Made by a program: the position numbers and the translations under genes. A stretch of 64,000 nucleotides of DNA from the NCBI GenBank assembly GCA_031213475.1, contig JARUPZ010000026.1, positions 5,259,567-5,323,566 on the forward strand. Direction: 5' to 3'. The notes beneath the pieces are model-generated. The model saw only the letters and a program-made list of their open reading frames with translations. It made no database searches and was not told the DNA's origin. Below, piece by piece: positions 22,469 to 34,555 of the stretch. This DNA is from Nereocystis luetkeana (lineage: Eukaryota > Sar > Phaeophyceae > Laminariales > Laminariaceae). The number at the start of each line of letters is the position of its first letter. Position 1 is the stretch's first letter.

Positions 22469-22499
22469 TTTTTAGCAAAAAAAAAACTCTGACTGCCAG

Positions 22500-22622
22500 G
22501 GGGGGGGGGGGGGGTACTCGATATCATGCACGGCATTGGTTGCATGACCATAGAGGCCCTCGCAGTCCCTACAATGCCGGGACGGAGCACGTCGGGTTGT
22601 TACCAACCAGGTAGACATGTGC
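22500..22622 (-). repeat. Poly(C)-tailed interspersed repeat
   Basis: A poly(G) run of about 15, GTACTCGATATCATGCACGG, ending GAGCACGTCGGGTTGTTACC. Confidence 0.78.
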
Positions 22623-23487
22623 TTGCTTTCGCCGAGCACTGCGAAGCACCTTCAACCACGGTGTCGTCGTGGAACACGGCGGTTGCCCCTGCTGGGTTGG
22701 GAGATTAGACACGATGGCAATGGCGATACCTTGCCGGAGGAGAAACTCAAAACACCTCCACGACCTGCTCGCCGCGTCGCCGGGCAAGGCGGAGAGTCAC
22801 ACCCGAGTCCGAACTACGGACGATTATCGGGAAAATGCTGCACGTGCGCGGAGTAGCGCGGCCGGGGAAGTGTAAATATCTCGTGCGTCGCATGCTGCTA
22901 GCCGTGGGATTGCCCCGATTGAAAACCCGGGGCAAGTGGGATAATACGGAGCGTCGGGAGGCTCGCCCAGGAGGCGCGTCGACCTCGTCCCCCGAGATTC
23001 ACGCGGATATAGCGTCTGGGACGTCGATTGTAAACCGCGGGTGCGTCTCCAAAAGGGGGACGCTTGGTGCGCCCTTACACAGTTTTTTGTTGTTTTTATC
23101 TTCAGCCTCACTCACACAGATTGGTATCCGATGCTTCCGGCACCGCCATGGGCGTGTACTTCTCGGAATCGGGCCGAGGGTGGCGAATGGACTTGGCGAA
23201 GGATGTGCGAGAACGCTCGAGAGAGAGAGAGAGAGCACGAGCAGGATCAAGACGACTCATCCCATTTATCGTGTTCGCACTGTTGGGTACGGTGTTATCG
23301 CGGCTTGGGCGCTTGTCGGGCCAGTAAACCTAGAGGAACATACTAGTATGCTGTATGGCTCCATCGTGGTTCCTGATTACTATGGCCCCCCCGTGCAAGG
23401 AAGTGTTTCAACTCTCAACTACTGTAGTAATTATTCGAGCACTGCTCGCAAAAACACGCACGAGTGATGCTCTGCTGATCGATATAC

Positions 23488-23602
23488 TATTACGGGGGAC
23501 AATAGTTAATAGGACCAAATCTTGTCAGCAAAAATAGCGAAATATATACCGGTAGTTGTTTGTGTGTACCTTAGGTCCTATTTAATATGGTCCCCCGTGA
23601 TA
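23488..23602. mobile_element. MITE, GGGGGACCATAGT family
   Basis: A complete copy with both ends (CGGGGGACAATAGTTAATAG, ATATGGTCCCCCGTGATA). The core carries an extra CCGGTA at a TA (23,547-23,554) relative to other copies. Confidence 0.87.
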
Positions 23603-24169
23603 AAAGTACCGGTTTACTACTCCGTTGTACAATTTACCACTCTGTTCCGAAAAATAAAGACCACTTACATGAATTATTACTATACAAACGTTTCTTGTAC
23701 ATCGGTACAGAGTGGCCTGTTCCAGGTACAGATACCTGGCATACGGCGTTTAACCAGATACCTGGTTTATCTTGTTCGGTGCGCTGGTACGACGTACGTA
23801 GGTACGCCTCCATCGCCGTTGTTTTTCTTTCTCTTTCCGTCCTGTGGCATTCTTGTGGCATGCACGACCACCTCATAAATATTGACTGCCCCTCTGGCTG
23901 AGGTCTATCGTGACAAAAACGGGTTTTCTGCCGGGGTTTACTCCTTCCGCTGTTGTAGAGGCGAGTGTGACGTCGGCGGTGCGGCGCCATGTTGCCGTGT
24001 TGACATCCTGCTTGGTATCATGGGCTATCGAGATATCAGGTACTGGTTGGTACCTGTTAGACGTAAATCTACCAGGCCCTGGGCCTGGTACCAGGTATAT
24101 ACGATACTGGTACAGCATCATCATGTCCCGGCACACTATTAATAGTATTGGGTATCGGTGCACTATTAC

Positions 24170-24292
24170 TATTACTGGGGGCCATAGTTAACAGGACCAA
24201 ATATTGTTACCGGTAGTAAAAATGGTTAAACATATACCTGGTAGGTTTTTATGTATACCATAGGTCCTGTTAACTATGGTCCCCCGTAATAA
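24170..24292. mobile_element. MITE, GGGGGACCATAGT family with two TA insertions
   Basis: A complete copy, longer than its relatives because it holds TACCGGTA (24,209-24,216) and TACCTGGTA (24,235-24,243), where other copies have just TA. Confidence 0.88.
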
Positions 24293-24967
24293 TACTGGTA
24301 CTCGCTACGACGAAGTTATCAACCGAGTGCAGGTGTCACTTGTTTATTTCGCTTTGGGAGCAGTGTTGTGAACCGAACACCGAAAGTTGTTAGTTTCGGT
24401 CGGTTTTGTGTCGGTTTTTCCAACCGAAAACCGACTTCTGTTATTAATACCAGGTAGTCGTTTTTCCGGTTGGGGAAAAAAAAACGAACCGAACCGAACC
24501 GAACCGACTCAGTTTTTCTCGGTCGTTTCTTTTCCCTGTCCCCTATCCCAATAACGCCTTGATATATGTATGGAAACCCCTTTACCAGGTATAATGTATG
24601 GATACGCCACACGCGACACAGCCAGCACACAGCCCACAGCCAGCACGCAGCCCACATCCCGCAAAAGCATAGCAGCACGGCACACATGAGCAGCAGAGGC
24701 AGCAGGCAGCAGCAGTCGCACAAGGCACAGGGCACAATGCGCCGCGAGACTGCGAAGGATAAATCATGTCGAGTGCAGACAGCAGTGCTAGCTTCTCCGT
24801 TTGCTGAACTGTCGCACTGTCATCCTCTGCCTACAACAATGCTTGTTCGTGCTCACAGCCCCCCCTTACGCAGCGTAAATTTCTTCATGGTGTTAGCTGT
24901 ATGCTGCAAGTTGTGTCTTTATAAAATACAGAGTGTAACTACGCAGCGACACATTATATCATACCAG

Positions 24968-26392
24968 TATGCCATACAAGGCGCTTCGCTTCGCGGGCGA
25001 CCTACACCGCCCGCTACGCTCGCTCAGGAAGATAAAGTGCATCAAAATATGCGAAGCGGACAGAGGTCCATGATTGATTATTATAGTTTTATGTGACTGT
25101 AGTCGCAAAGTGGCGGCTTGATAGTGCCAAGAGTCCCACCGCCATGATTCAGGGAAAAACTGCTCGGAAGCCACATACACTTCGCGTCGGGGATGTCCCA
25201 CGTACGTACATACCCCAGGTAGGGTACTTATTTTCTTTTGATACCTGGTATGCTCTATATCATAGAACTACATACTTAGATCACAACCCCTGAGCGTGCT
25301 CGGTTGGTGCATCCCTGGCCTCTCAGAGCTCCCACTTCCAAACCGCCTTCTTTCATTACTTCCCGGACCTTTCCAGCAGTTCTTTGTTTTCTCGGTCCTT
25401 TCTTCTTCTTTCGTTTCGTGTGCGTGCGAGTTCTCCGAGCACGGCATCGCGGGAGGACCCGGCACCGTCGCGGGTGTCAGCGGGTGCTGGCGGGTAGAGG
25501 GGGGGTTGCAAGGAGCGCGGTCGCTGCTTTCGTGCCTAGGCGTCGCGTGTGCCTCGAGACACGAGGGATGCATGAACGGGCTTTGTCTGGCTTCGATTTA
25601 TGATTGTTGATAGAGTATGCACGAGTTTATAAAGGTCGTTCGGGACGGCAAGATAATATTCAAGCGGTGCTTATTTTTGCGACCACGCTGAAGTTGAAAG
25701 AGGGAAGTGTGCAGTTTGAACACCAACGTTATCGAGCTGGCGAACGACGGCCACGGTGAGCACCGGGCTTCACGCGGGGCGGGCGACGGGGCTGATTGTG
25801 GCAGAGAGTGATAAAAGCTTTACCCGGACCGAATCGGTGGCGAGGTGGTCGCGAGAGGGGCGGGCGGCGTACGAGGCTGAGAGAGAAGCTCTTCTGTGAG
25901 ATTTTTTCTTTTCTTCTTTTCGACCGGGTGTAAGGTGTTCCAATCAGGCAGAAAAATATTACACGAGAGGGGACGGGGATTTTTTTTCCTTTCCGAGTTT
26001 TCGGTTTCATTTTCATTGTTTTTGCTGCTGTGCCGTGCTGTGCTTTCGCTTTCTTCGTACATACAGTACAAAGATAGAGCATATCGAAAGAAGAAAATAA
26101 ATACAGACAGTAGTACCCTACCTGGGGTGTATGTACGTACGTACGACATCCGCGACGCGAAGCGTATATGTGGCATCCAAGCTGACGTCGGAGCTGTTTT
26201 TTCCTGAAGCATGGCGGCGGGACTCTTGGCATTATCTAGTCGACGGTTTGCAATTACGATCCTTGGAAACACTAAAATCAATCGTGGACCTCTGTTCGCT
26301 TCGCATAATCTGATGCACTTTTTTCCTTCCAGAGCGAGCGTAGCGGGCGGCGTAGGCCGCCCGCGGAGCGAAGCGCCTTGTATGTCCATACT
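24968..26392. mobile_element. Long-terminal-inverted-repeat element, copy 1
   Basis: The left arm starts CAAGGCGCTTCGCTTCGCGG and the right arm ends CGCGGAGCGAAGCGCCTTG. Similarity between arms runs about 260 bp inward, to GTACCCTACCTGGGGT and its inverse. The middle (25,262-26,050) has no credible protein; the frames that look long are unconserved between copies. It resembles a foldback or Mutator-like non-autonomous element. Confidence 0.6.
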
Positions 26393-26399
26393 CGTAGCA

Positions 26400-27216
26400 T
26401 GTATACGAAAGAGAAAAGCACAGCACGGCACAGCAGCATAGCGAAAACAATGAAAATGAAACCGAATTTTTCAGAGAGCAAAAAAAATCCTCGTCCCCTC
26501 TCGTGTACCTGGTGATTATTTTCTGCCTGATTGGAATACCTTACAGTGTACATTCCCTACTCCTTTACACCGGTCAAAAAGAAAAAAAAGAAAAAAAACG
26601 AACAGAAGAGCTTCTCTCTCAGCCTCGTACGCCGCCCGCCCCTCTCGCGACTCGCGACCATCTCGCAACCGATTCGGTCCGGGTAAAGCTTTCCTCCCTC
26701 TCTGCCACAGTGAGCCCCGTCGCCCGCCTCGCGAGAAGCCCGGTGCTTGCCGTGGCCCTTGTTCGCCAACTCGACAAAGTTGGTGCTCGACTGATGGGTC
26801 GCTCTTTCTGTGATTCTTAGTTTCGTCGCACAAAATAAGCACCGCTTGAATGTTATTTTGCATATCGAAACGACCCTTACATACTCGTACATCGTACAAC
26901 CGGAACCACACCAGGAGGCCAGACAGAACCCATTCATGCTTCCCTCGTGTCTCGAGGCACACGCAAACCCTAGACACGAAAACGGCGACCACGCTCCTTG
27001 CAACCTACCCTCTACCCGCCAGCACCCGCTGATACCTGCGACGGCGCCGGGCTCGCCCGCGGTGCAGTGTTCTAAGTACACGCACACGCACGAAGCGTAG
27101 AAGAAAAAAAGGAAAGAAACGGAGAAAACAAAGACCCGCAGGATAGGTCCGGCAAATAATGAAAGGAGGCGATTTCGAAGTGGGAGCTCTGACAGGCCAG
27201 GGATGTACTAACCGAG
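26400..27216. repeat. Inverted copy of the 25.3-26.05 kb segment
   Basis: It reads as the reverse complement of copy 1: GAAACCGAATTTTTCAGAGA, CCTCGTCCCCTCTCGTGTA, and GAGCTCTGACAGGCCAGGGA near its end. With copy 1 it makes a giant palindrome-like structure centred near 26.2-26.4 kb. It ends where the GGGYGTGTCC element begins. Confidence 0.75.
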
Positions 27217-27990
27217 CACCCTCAGGGCGTGTCCAAAACAGAATCGAAATCGAAAATCGACAATCGAAATGATAACAAACAAGGCGCTGATTGGTCTTTG
27301 TTCAAAACATGTTCCCCTTCGTTTTTTAGGTTTCCGAGAAAATGAACGATTTACAACCCAATGCAAAAATCAAAAAGTTGACGGCTGGAAATCGACACGG
27401 CAATCGAAAGCACGAACAGCAACAATTCAGCGCGTCCTACTGGTCAGCGACGCCACGTCAAAATATCACATCAGAACGGCCGTACACAGCATCCTACCCA
27501 CAGCTAGCACGGCAACACAGCCGCACAGACTCCCCCGTAAACAGCCAGCAGGCGAACCACAACACCAGCCCCGACGTTCTCGGGTCTTTGTTTCCCGGCG
27601 TTCGAGCCTAAGCGAACATAGTTTGAATAAAATTGAGGGTGATACACCCGAGAACGAGGTCGGAAGTTCGTTTCTCAGTATAATTTCAAGCTTGATCTCG
27701 GGGCGTCAACGTTGGACGCACCACCACCTCCATGGGAGGCCCAACGACCTACCGCAATCGAAATGCCGTCGCGTTTGCGGTGGATCTGTGTTGCCGAGCG
27801 CTAGATTGCCGGCATGTGCGCACAGTTGCGAACGGCCCAAGTAGGTTGCGCTCTCCGTTGCTTTTCGCCTGGATTTCTATTTTCACTTTTCGATTCTGTT
27901 CGGACACGTCGGCTAATTTGTATCGAAATCGAAATGAATTCGATATACGATTGCGCTTTTCGATTTCTGTTTGGACACACCCTCACAGGG
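27217..27990. mobile_element. Non-autonomous DNA transposon with GGGYGTGTCCAAA termini
   Basis: The left end AGGGCGTGTCCAAAACAGAA followed by TCGAAATCGAAAATCG is inverted at the right end (CGATTTCTGTTTGGACACAC followed by CCT), giving terminal repeats of about 35 bp around ~700 bp. The interior shows no transposase. GGGTGTGTCC-type ends are seen in several cut-and-paste families; I cannot assign one. Confidence 0.6.
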
Positions 27991-28062
27991 AGTGAGATCT
28001 AAGTAAGTGGTTCTACATACCAGGTACACGTTACGACAAACCCCCGGGCCAATAATTACTAG

Positions 28063-30524
28063 AGGTCGGTATCACTTTTGAAAACGCTCTGATATGATAT
28101 ATGATATATTCGTTAAAAAACGTGATATACGATACGATATGATATATCATATCATATCATATATCATATCATATGATATGATATATCAATATGATATGAT
28201 ATGATATGACATGACAGAAAACCCTCCAAGGCGCCCGAGAATTCCCCCAAGATCCACTTTCTTCTTCGAAGATCGGCAATAAGCCGACATGGCTCCAGCT
28301 CTAGTCTAGCTCGCACACAAGGAGAGAGCCATACATAGCTTGTCTGCCGTAATCTACAGCAGTCATACACCTACTGCCGTGTCACCATCGCTCTTTAGCA
28401 CCACACCCATCAGCAGCAGCGATCGCCTATATGCCTTCTCCTCCTCGGCGGGAGAGTTCCCGTAGATTTCACCGTGAAGATTAATGGTGGTGTCGTCAGT
28501 GTTATACAGTCTTCATGGTACTCGATTTTGAGGACGAGCGGTTGAAGTTGTTGCGAGCATTATTGACCGGTGATTGCACAGCAGCAGTATAGCTGCTGTG
28601 CATGCCTTGGGCCCGAGGTATTCCTGATTGTTGCGTACGTGATACAATATAGCAATGTGCGCCTTGTTTATATTCCGTGGAAGCGAAACATATTATTATA
28701 ATATGCTCTTACAGCATATGATATAGCAGCAGTATACCAGGAGGTACGTATGTACGGTACGTGGTACGTACGTACATACCTGGTGGCTGGTATTATAATA
28801 GCCTACTGCTGTATATTACGAGCAGGTGTAGGCGAGTAGAGCCTGGTTGAGCAGCTAAAATATACTATTAATACCAACGTAACATTTGTCAAGGTTTCCA
28901 ACAACTCGGCATCGTGCGATGAATGAATACATTTTGCTGCTTGCTACTTTTTTACTGCTTTTCTCGCTGACTGTGTGCATCACCCAGCGTTCGTCCCAGC
29001 GTGTGCTCGCAAACGATATACCTGGTACGAGTATTATACATACATGACATGGTTTGCCCCACTATTACTGACGCTGGATACTATGTTTGAAGGTTTGACT
29101 ATATTGGAATATATATGTGCTTACGAGCAGTGAGTGCAAAAGCAGTACACCCCAGCCCAAGATCGTCCTTGGCTACTGCTGTCGCCGCAAAGAACGCTGG
29201 AATGGTGACTTTTACACCATATCATAGAACTACATACTTAGATCACAACCCCTGAGCGTGCTCGGTTGGTGCATCCCTGGCCTCTCAGAGCTCCCACTTC
29301 CAAACCGCCTCCTTTCATTACTTCCCGGACCTTTCCAGCAGTTCTTTGTTTTCTCGGTCCTTTCTTCCTTTTTTCTTCTTTCGTTTCGTGTGCGAGCGTG
29401 TTCTCCGAGCACGGCATCGCGGGATGACCCGGCACCGTCGCGGGTGCCAGCGGGTGCTGGCGGGTAGAGGGGGGGTTGCAAGGAGCGCGGTCGCCGCTTT
29501 CGTGCCTAGGCGTCGCGTGTGCCTCGAGACACGAGGGATGCATGAACGGGCTTTGTCTGGCTTCGATTTATGATTGTTGATAGAGTATGTACGAGTTATT
29601 AAGGTCGTTCGGGACGGCAAGATAATATTCAAGCGGTGCTTATTTTTGCGACCACGCTGAAGTTGAAAGAGGGAGGTGTGCAGTTTGAACACCAACGTTA
29701 TCGAGCTGGCGAACGACGGCCACGGTGAGCACCGGGCTTCACGCGAGGCGGGCGACGGGGCTGATTGTGGCAGAGAGTGATAAAAGCTTTACCCGGACCG
29801 AATCGGTAGCGAGGTGGTCGCGAGAGGGGTGGGCGGCGCACGAGGCTGAGAGAGAAGCTCTTCTGTGCGATTTGTTTCTTTTCTTATTTTCGACCGGGTG
29901 TAAGGTGTTCCAATCAGGCAGAAAAATATTACACGAGAGGAGACGGGGATTTTTTTTCCTTTCCGAGTTTTCGTTTTCATTTTCATTGTTTTGCTGCTGT
30001 ACCGTGCTGTGCTTTCGCTTTCTTCGTACATACAGTACAGACATGGAGCATATCGAGAGAAGGAAATAAGTACAGACAGTAGTACCCTACCTGGGGTGTA
30101 TGTACGTACGTACGACATCCACGACGCGAAGCGTATATGTGGCATCCAAGCTGACGTCGGAGCTGTTTTTTCCTGAAGCATGGCGGCGGGACTCTTGGCA
30201 TTATCAAGTCGCCGGTTTGCAATTGCGCTCCTTGAAAACACTAAACTCAATCGTGGACCTCTGTTCGCTTCGCATAATTTGATGTAATTTTTACCTTCCT
30301 GAGCGAGCGTAGCGGGCGGCGTAGGCCGCCCGCGGAGCGAAGCGCCTTGTATCACATATCATATCATATGATATGATATATCTATATTATATCATATGAT
30401 AGTATATGATATGATATATCATATCACGGGTTTTTTCGTGATATTGATACACATATATCATATCACATATCGTATAATATATCACAATTTGTGATATGAT
30501 ACCGACCTCTATTAATTACCCTCG
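28063..30524. mobile_element. Composite foldback element with TAGAGGTCGGTATCA termini
   Basis: TAATTACTAGAGGTCGGTAT..CAC at the left is inverted at the right as ATGATACCGACCTCTATTAA. Just inside each end lies an ATATCATATGATATG array (28,090-28,215 and 30,350-30,505). It encloses copy 2 of the neighbouring element plus 800 bp of unassigned sequence (28.35-29.2 kb). Confidence 0.55.
29217..30350. repeat. Direct copy 2 of the 25.25-26.39 kb segment
   Basis: Nearly identical to copy 1 from ATCATAGAACTACATACTTA to the right arm end GAGCGAAGCGCCTTG, with small indels only. The left arm is absent. It lies inside the larger element bounded by 28,066 and 30,525. Confidence 0.85.
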
Positions 30525-30525
30525 C

Positions 30526-33500
30526 ATCTATATAGAAGTTTTTTACTGCAGCAACTACTGTTGTATCTTTAGTTACTGTTTGCTGCAGAATATAAGCACG
30601 TCTGACGTGCCAGTATGAGCTTATGTTGGCCTGTACCGTGTGACGCAGCAGACGCAGGTACTGCAGGAGGGTCGTTTGGCACCATACGACCGTCACATCA
30701 TGCCAATACATGCACACCGAACCCTTCGAAATACCGACCACTTCGTTGGTTTTGACGAGAAACCGGCCGAGAAACTGACCGAGAAACGTTCAGTTTCGGT
30801 TTCGTTTTTTTCGTTTCAACCCGACCGAACAAACCAACCGACTTTTTCGGGAAAAACCGAAAAGCCGACCGAGCCACTTTTCAATTTCGGTTCATAACAT
30901 TGTTTGGGAGTTTGGGAGTCAACAGCGTGATTCAACTGGTACACAGAACAACAGTGTTAGTGTTGGGTACCTGGTACAGCAGTACCGGTACAACTACACG
31001 TGCAGAAGTATACGAAGAATTGTAGACTGGATCTACGTGGAGGTCCCTGGGTCCTGAGGAAACGTAGATGTACGCGAGACTCCTGCACTATTTAATACGA
31101 GTACTGCTGTTGCGATGGATGCATGGACAGCTCGCCGTAGAAACCGGTAGTCACCGGCAGGAGTAATCGTATAAGCAAGCAGCGCAAGAGCATCTGCGGG
31201 TCGGTACCGGTACTTCAGCAGCACTGGTATTGGTAACGCTGTCTTTTTGTGTATTAGTAGCGCTGCACTGCTGCTGCTGCTGTGCCTCCTGGACCTGGAG
31301 AATTTCGGGCAAATGTCACTAAAAGGCGTCACAATGACAACACTGAATCCTAGATGTTGGTGTACGGATACTTGACAAAAAACCACCGAAAAAGTGAAAC
31401 ACTGCTGTGAGAGAGGAACCAGCAGCTGTAGATACGCGCGAATTACCCGACACATGACACACCACGACACCGCGACAACAACAGCGACAAGCAGCGCCGT
31501 TGCACGTATCATGCCACAGGAAAACAAAGCCGCCTGTGCGAGGCGAAGCGAACATCAACGTTGACGACAACATGCTGTTCTTGTGTGGCATACCAGCACA
31601 CGGCAAACAGCAGTATAGGGACGAGGGGGGCATTCGCTCGACGACGAGAAGCAGCAGCAGCCAAACAAGCGCCAACACTAGCAGGCAGAGTACCTATATA
31701 CGGTGGAGGTTAGTCAGTCAGCAAACTCGGTACCGTAGGTCACTCACCACCCTAGGCAGGAGCAACAGATGCTGGAGCAGCTTACACACGTCTGGCATGC
31801 CGCACAAGCTAAACAAGCGCCCATCCTCTCCTTTCTTCCTTGGGTATACTGCTCTCCTGCTTTTGGGTTCCGTGACCAGGTCACAGATCACCGGTTTTAG
31901 CTGATTCCTTGTTAGAGGGGCTTCACACCGAGAGGAGGTCAGTTGTCACAAGACACGTAGGTGGCAAAGCCAGGCTCCGTCCAGTTCACAGAGCACCAGC
32001 AGCCAGCGGATAGAGCAGGGATGGCGTGCAGAATATTTGATCGAGATTCCCAAGAAAAGTCTGCGGAAAAAGTGAGGAACCTGAGGAACTTTAGGGGGTT
32101 TCGATAAATCTTGGAAGCGTGTTCATCTCCGGAGAAATGCATATCGATTCGGGGCATCCTCTGCCGGCCTCCCCCCCGCACTGCACCCAGTGCCAAGTCT
32201 GCCACAGAACGGAGAGCGCGCGCGTGAGTACTAGCAGCGGACGATCAAGTTGCGGTGAGTAGTTTGGCGCTAGAGGGGATGGTGTATGCAGGTGTTGGTG
32301 TACGTTGTAGTCTTTCTGAGGCATCCAAAATATGAAAAAAAGTGTTTAATTTATGACTCGAGAGAGTCCTCTCTTCTGTCTTGAGAGATAGATGATCGTG
32401 CAGAATCTCGGGCCATTTGCTGTTGAAAGCTTGCACCAACACCTTCTACACATCGCAGCACTCTGTCTAACCCTTGTCGGTGATGACGGGGGCAATTCTG
32501 GCTCCACCGTTCGGCCACAAGTGCCAAGTACTCGGTGCAAGTGCCTGGCGCTCAGCACACGTCAGAACTTCGTAAGACAGAACGTGGAACGTAGAGCAAG
32601 CGCGCCTTAAAGTTACACCGCTTCAAGGCCTGATTGCGTCGCACAGCAGCAGCAGCAGCAGCGTCTCCGTTCTTTTGTCAATACATTGTAGTAGTGAGAA
32701 AGAACATCATGAGGCACCTCTTCATCTCTTATGGCCCGAATGCACCTTCTGTCCTCTGTTGGTACCGATCTCGAGTCTTGGTGCCGAAACAACCAACCAC
32801 GCCAATCCTCTGTCCATTCCCCCTCCTCCGCCCCCCCCCTCCCTCTTACTGAATCCTGCTATGTGCGATATGATGTTGATGCTACGAGTATCCCATACCA
32901 GGCACCAGGTATCTGACATAACACTACACATCCCAATACAGCGGTAGTACTCGTACATATGTGCAGCAGTGCCTGGTAGTTCGTAGCCCGTACTCGTAGG
33001 TTCTCCTATTTAGTAGCGAGTACGTAGCCGGCACCCCGGCACACTTGAACACGATATACCAGACATATTCCTATATCAAGCACTGAAAGTACGGCAGCAG
33101 GAGTAGGATTAGGATTCCTATATACCAGGTACCTGGTACGGTGTATTCTGATTTCCTCTTGTGTATGCAGAAATAGGAGTTGTATGAGCGACACCGATGA
33201 TAAACGGAATCAATGTATGTAGACAATCTACCTACAGTCTGCTCCAGTAGACGTAATCCCAACGCATGCGCAGGGAAGGTAGTGTAACCACGGTTAGCTT
33301 TTGTTACTGAACTGTCCTACGAGAAGCATTGCTGAAGCTGAGCTAACGCGGAAGGCATCGCTGAGAAGACGGAACTAATATCATGTTTACTCTACCTACA
33401 GCATATGCTTCAGAAAGCGTAACGTCCCAAGCACAGAGGAACCGATCAGGCGTTCAAGAGGGAGCAAAGCTGTGAACGTAAACTGAAACAAAGCTATATT

Positions 33501-33541
33501 TGATTTAGCAACTGCACCACCGACGCCGAAAAGGTTGGTAC
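30526..33541. other. No gene recognised
   Basis: Contains a GAAACCGACCGA-rich stretch (30,750-30,890) resembling the inverse stretch at 24,370-24,520, short AGC repeats (31,260; 32,645) and several 160-codon-or-shorter frames. The minus frame at 31,033-31,527 opens with a signal-peptide-like hydrophobic run (ATALLVAVVVAVSWC) but has no recognisable domain. Confidence 0.4.
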
Positions 33542-33848
33542 TATTACGGGGGACCATAGTTATTTATTTATTTATTTTTCTCATCCCATTTATTATCTTC
33601 GCACATCTCCTTGTCTCTCTCCTTCCAACTCGTAACTCAGATCCAGGGTCACATAGCAGGCTCTTCTTCCCCCTTCCCGCTACGGTACGTGCCTTCATTT
33701 TTATCGCGAGAAGATTTCAGCATTTTCTTCCCTCGTCGACTCGCATCGAATTGATAGAACCTATGGTATACATAAAAACCTACCTGGTATATATTTCACC
33801 GTTTTTACTAACAATATTTGGTCCTATTAACTATGTTCCCCCGTAATA
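33542..33848. mobile_element. MITE, GGGGGACCATAGT family, split by a nested insertion
   Basis: The left end (TATTACGGGGGACCATAGTT) and right part (from about 33,750) are separated by a ~190-bp insert starting with (TTTA)n. The right part also carries TACCTGGTA at 33,781-33,789. Confidence 0.85.
33560..33748 (-). mobile_element. Truncated SINE-like insert in a MITE
   Basis: It begins with (TTTA)n, i.e. a (TAAA)n tail on the minus strand, and shares the block GGTACGTGCCTTC...TTTATCGCG with the insert at 55.0-55.3 kb. The 5' head with promoter boxes seen in the other copy is not evident. Confidence 0.5.
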
Positions 33849-34467
33849 TCAATAGCTGCCGACCACGTAGAATAGCTAGAAAGCAAACCATCGAAGGTTT
33901 AAGAACTGCGACACTCAGAACCTGTCGATGAGTAGGGCCTGGAGGTATGAAGCACGCCCACGGAATAAAGGTGGCAGGTGTAAAAACAAAAAATCGACCT
34001 ATGCGGTGGTGTTCTCAAGTTTGATCCAGCAACTAACTGTGTCTACACCAAAATTACGGTTTTAGGCAGTCGTCGAGGCTGGTGGAGGTTGGCGCGTGGT
34101 CTCGGTCGTAGTCGTGTGTTCGGAGCACCCCGATGTAGTGAAACCTAGGCACCGGTTGGAAGTGCATCGGGGGCCGTGACGGTTGGTGGGGAGGGAAGAA
34201 TGAGAGAGTCGTCATGTTTGGACGTTGGGTTGAGAAGTGAGTGAGTGGGTCGTGTTTGCGCTGGCTGTGTCTTCATCTGGAAGAGGCGGTCCAGTCAGAG
34301 TAACGTGCACTAGCCTGTCGTATTTTCAGGAGACGCGAGCGTCTCAGGTTGGCCCCTTGTAGGCTGCGGTATCTTGACACCAGTCGCAGGTAGTGATCGT
34401 GAGATGGGTAAGCACGAGGACTTTCACCGAGCACCGGCAAGCGTTCAAGGCCAAGGCCAGATGCTAT

Positions 34468-34555
34468 CGCTGTTAGAAATGTATTCGACGTGACGGTTGT
34501 CGCGAAGAAAACGCTGTTAGAAATGTATTCGACGTGACGGTTGTCGCGAAGAGAA
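34468..34555. repeat. 44-bp tandem duplication
   Basis: The unit starting CGCTGTTAGAAATGTATTCG occurs twice head to tail (about 34,468 and 34,512) and is nearly identical. It is followed by a frame reading FVSNGGVKVSVAEK..ENTKPA, whose close relative lies in opposite orientation near 37,780-37,850. Function unknown. Confidence 0.6.

Larger units (their letters stand above)
22623..24967. other. Upstream of SERINC: no exon found
   Basis: The missing SERINC first exon should lie above 21,705. I looked for a Cys-rich start followed by a donor leaving two codon bases and found none. The stretch holds two GGGGGACC MITEs, a (GA)n at 23,221, a GGTTCGGTTCGGTTCG run near 24,490 and clusters of TACCAGGTA-like words at 23.7 and 24.04-24.1 kb. 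Confidence 0.5.

Noticed and set aside
24319-24767. Cys/Ala-rich minus-strand frame (ATAAACCLCCSC) as the missing SERINC N-terminus
   Set aside because: It resembles the Cys-rich SERINC start, but no ATG in context and no donor leaving two codon bases was found; the Cys codons come from a CAGCA-type repeat.
25820-26431. 203-codon minus-strand frame in the composite element
   Set aside because: The equivalent frame in the other copies is interrupted or shifted, and the Arg/Pro-rich start comes from the terminal inverted repeat.
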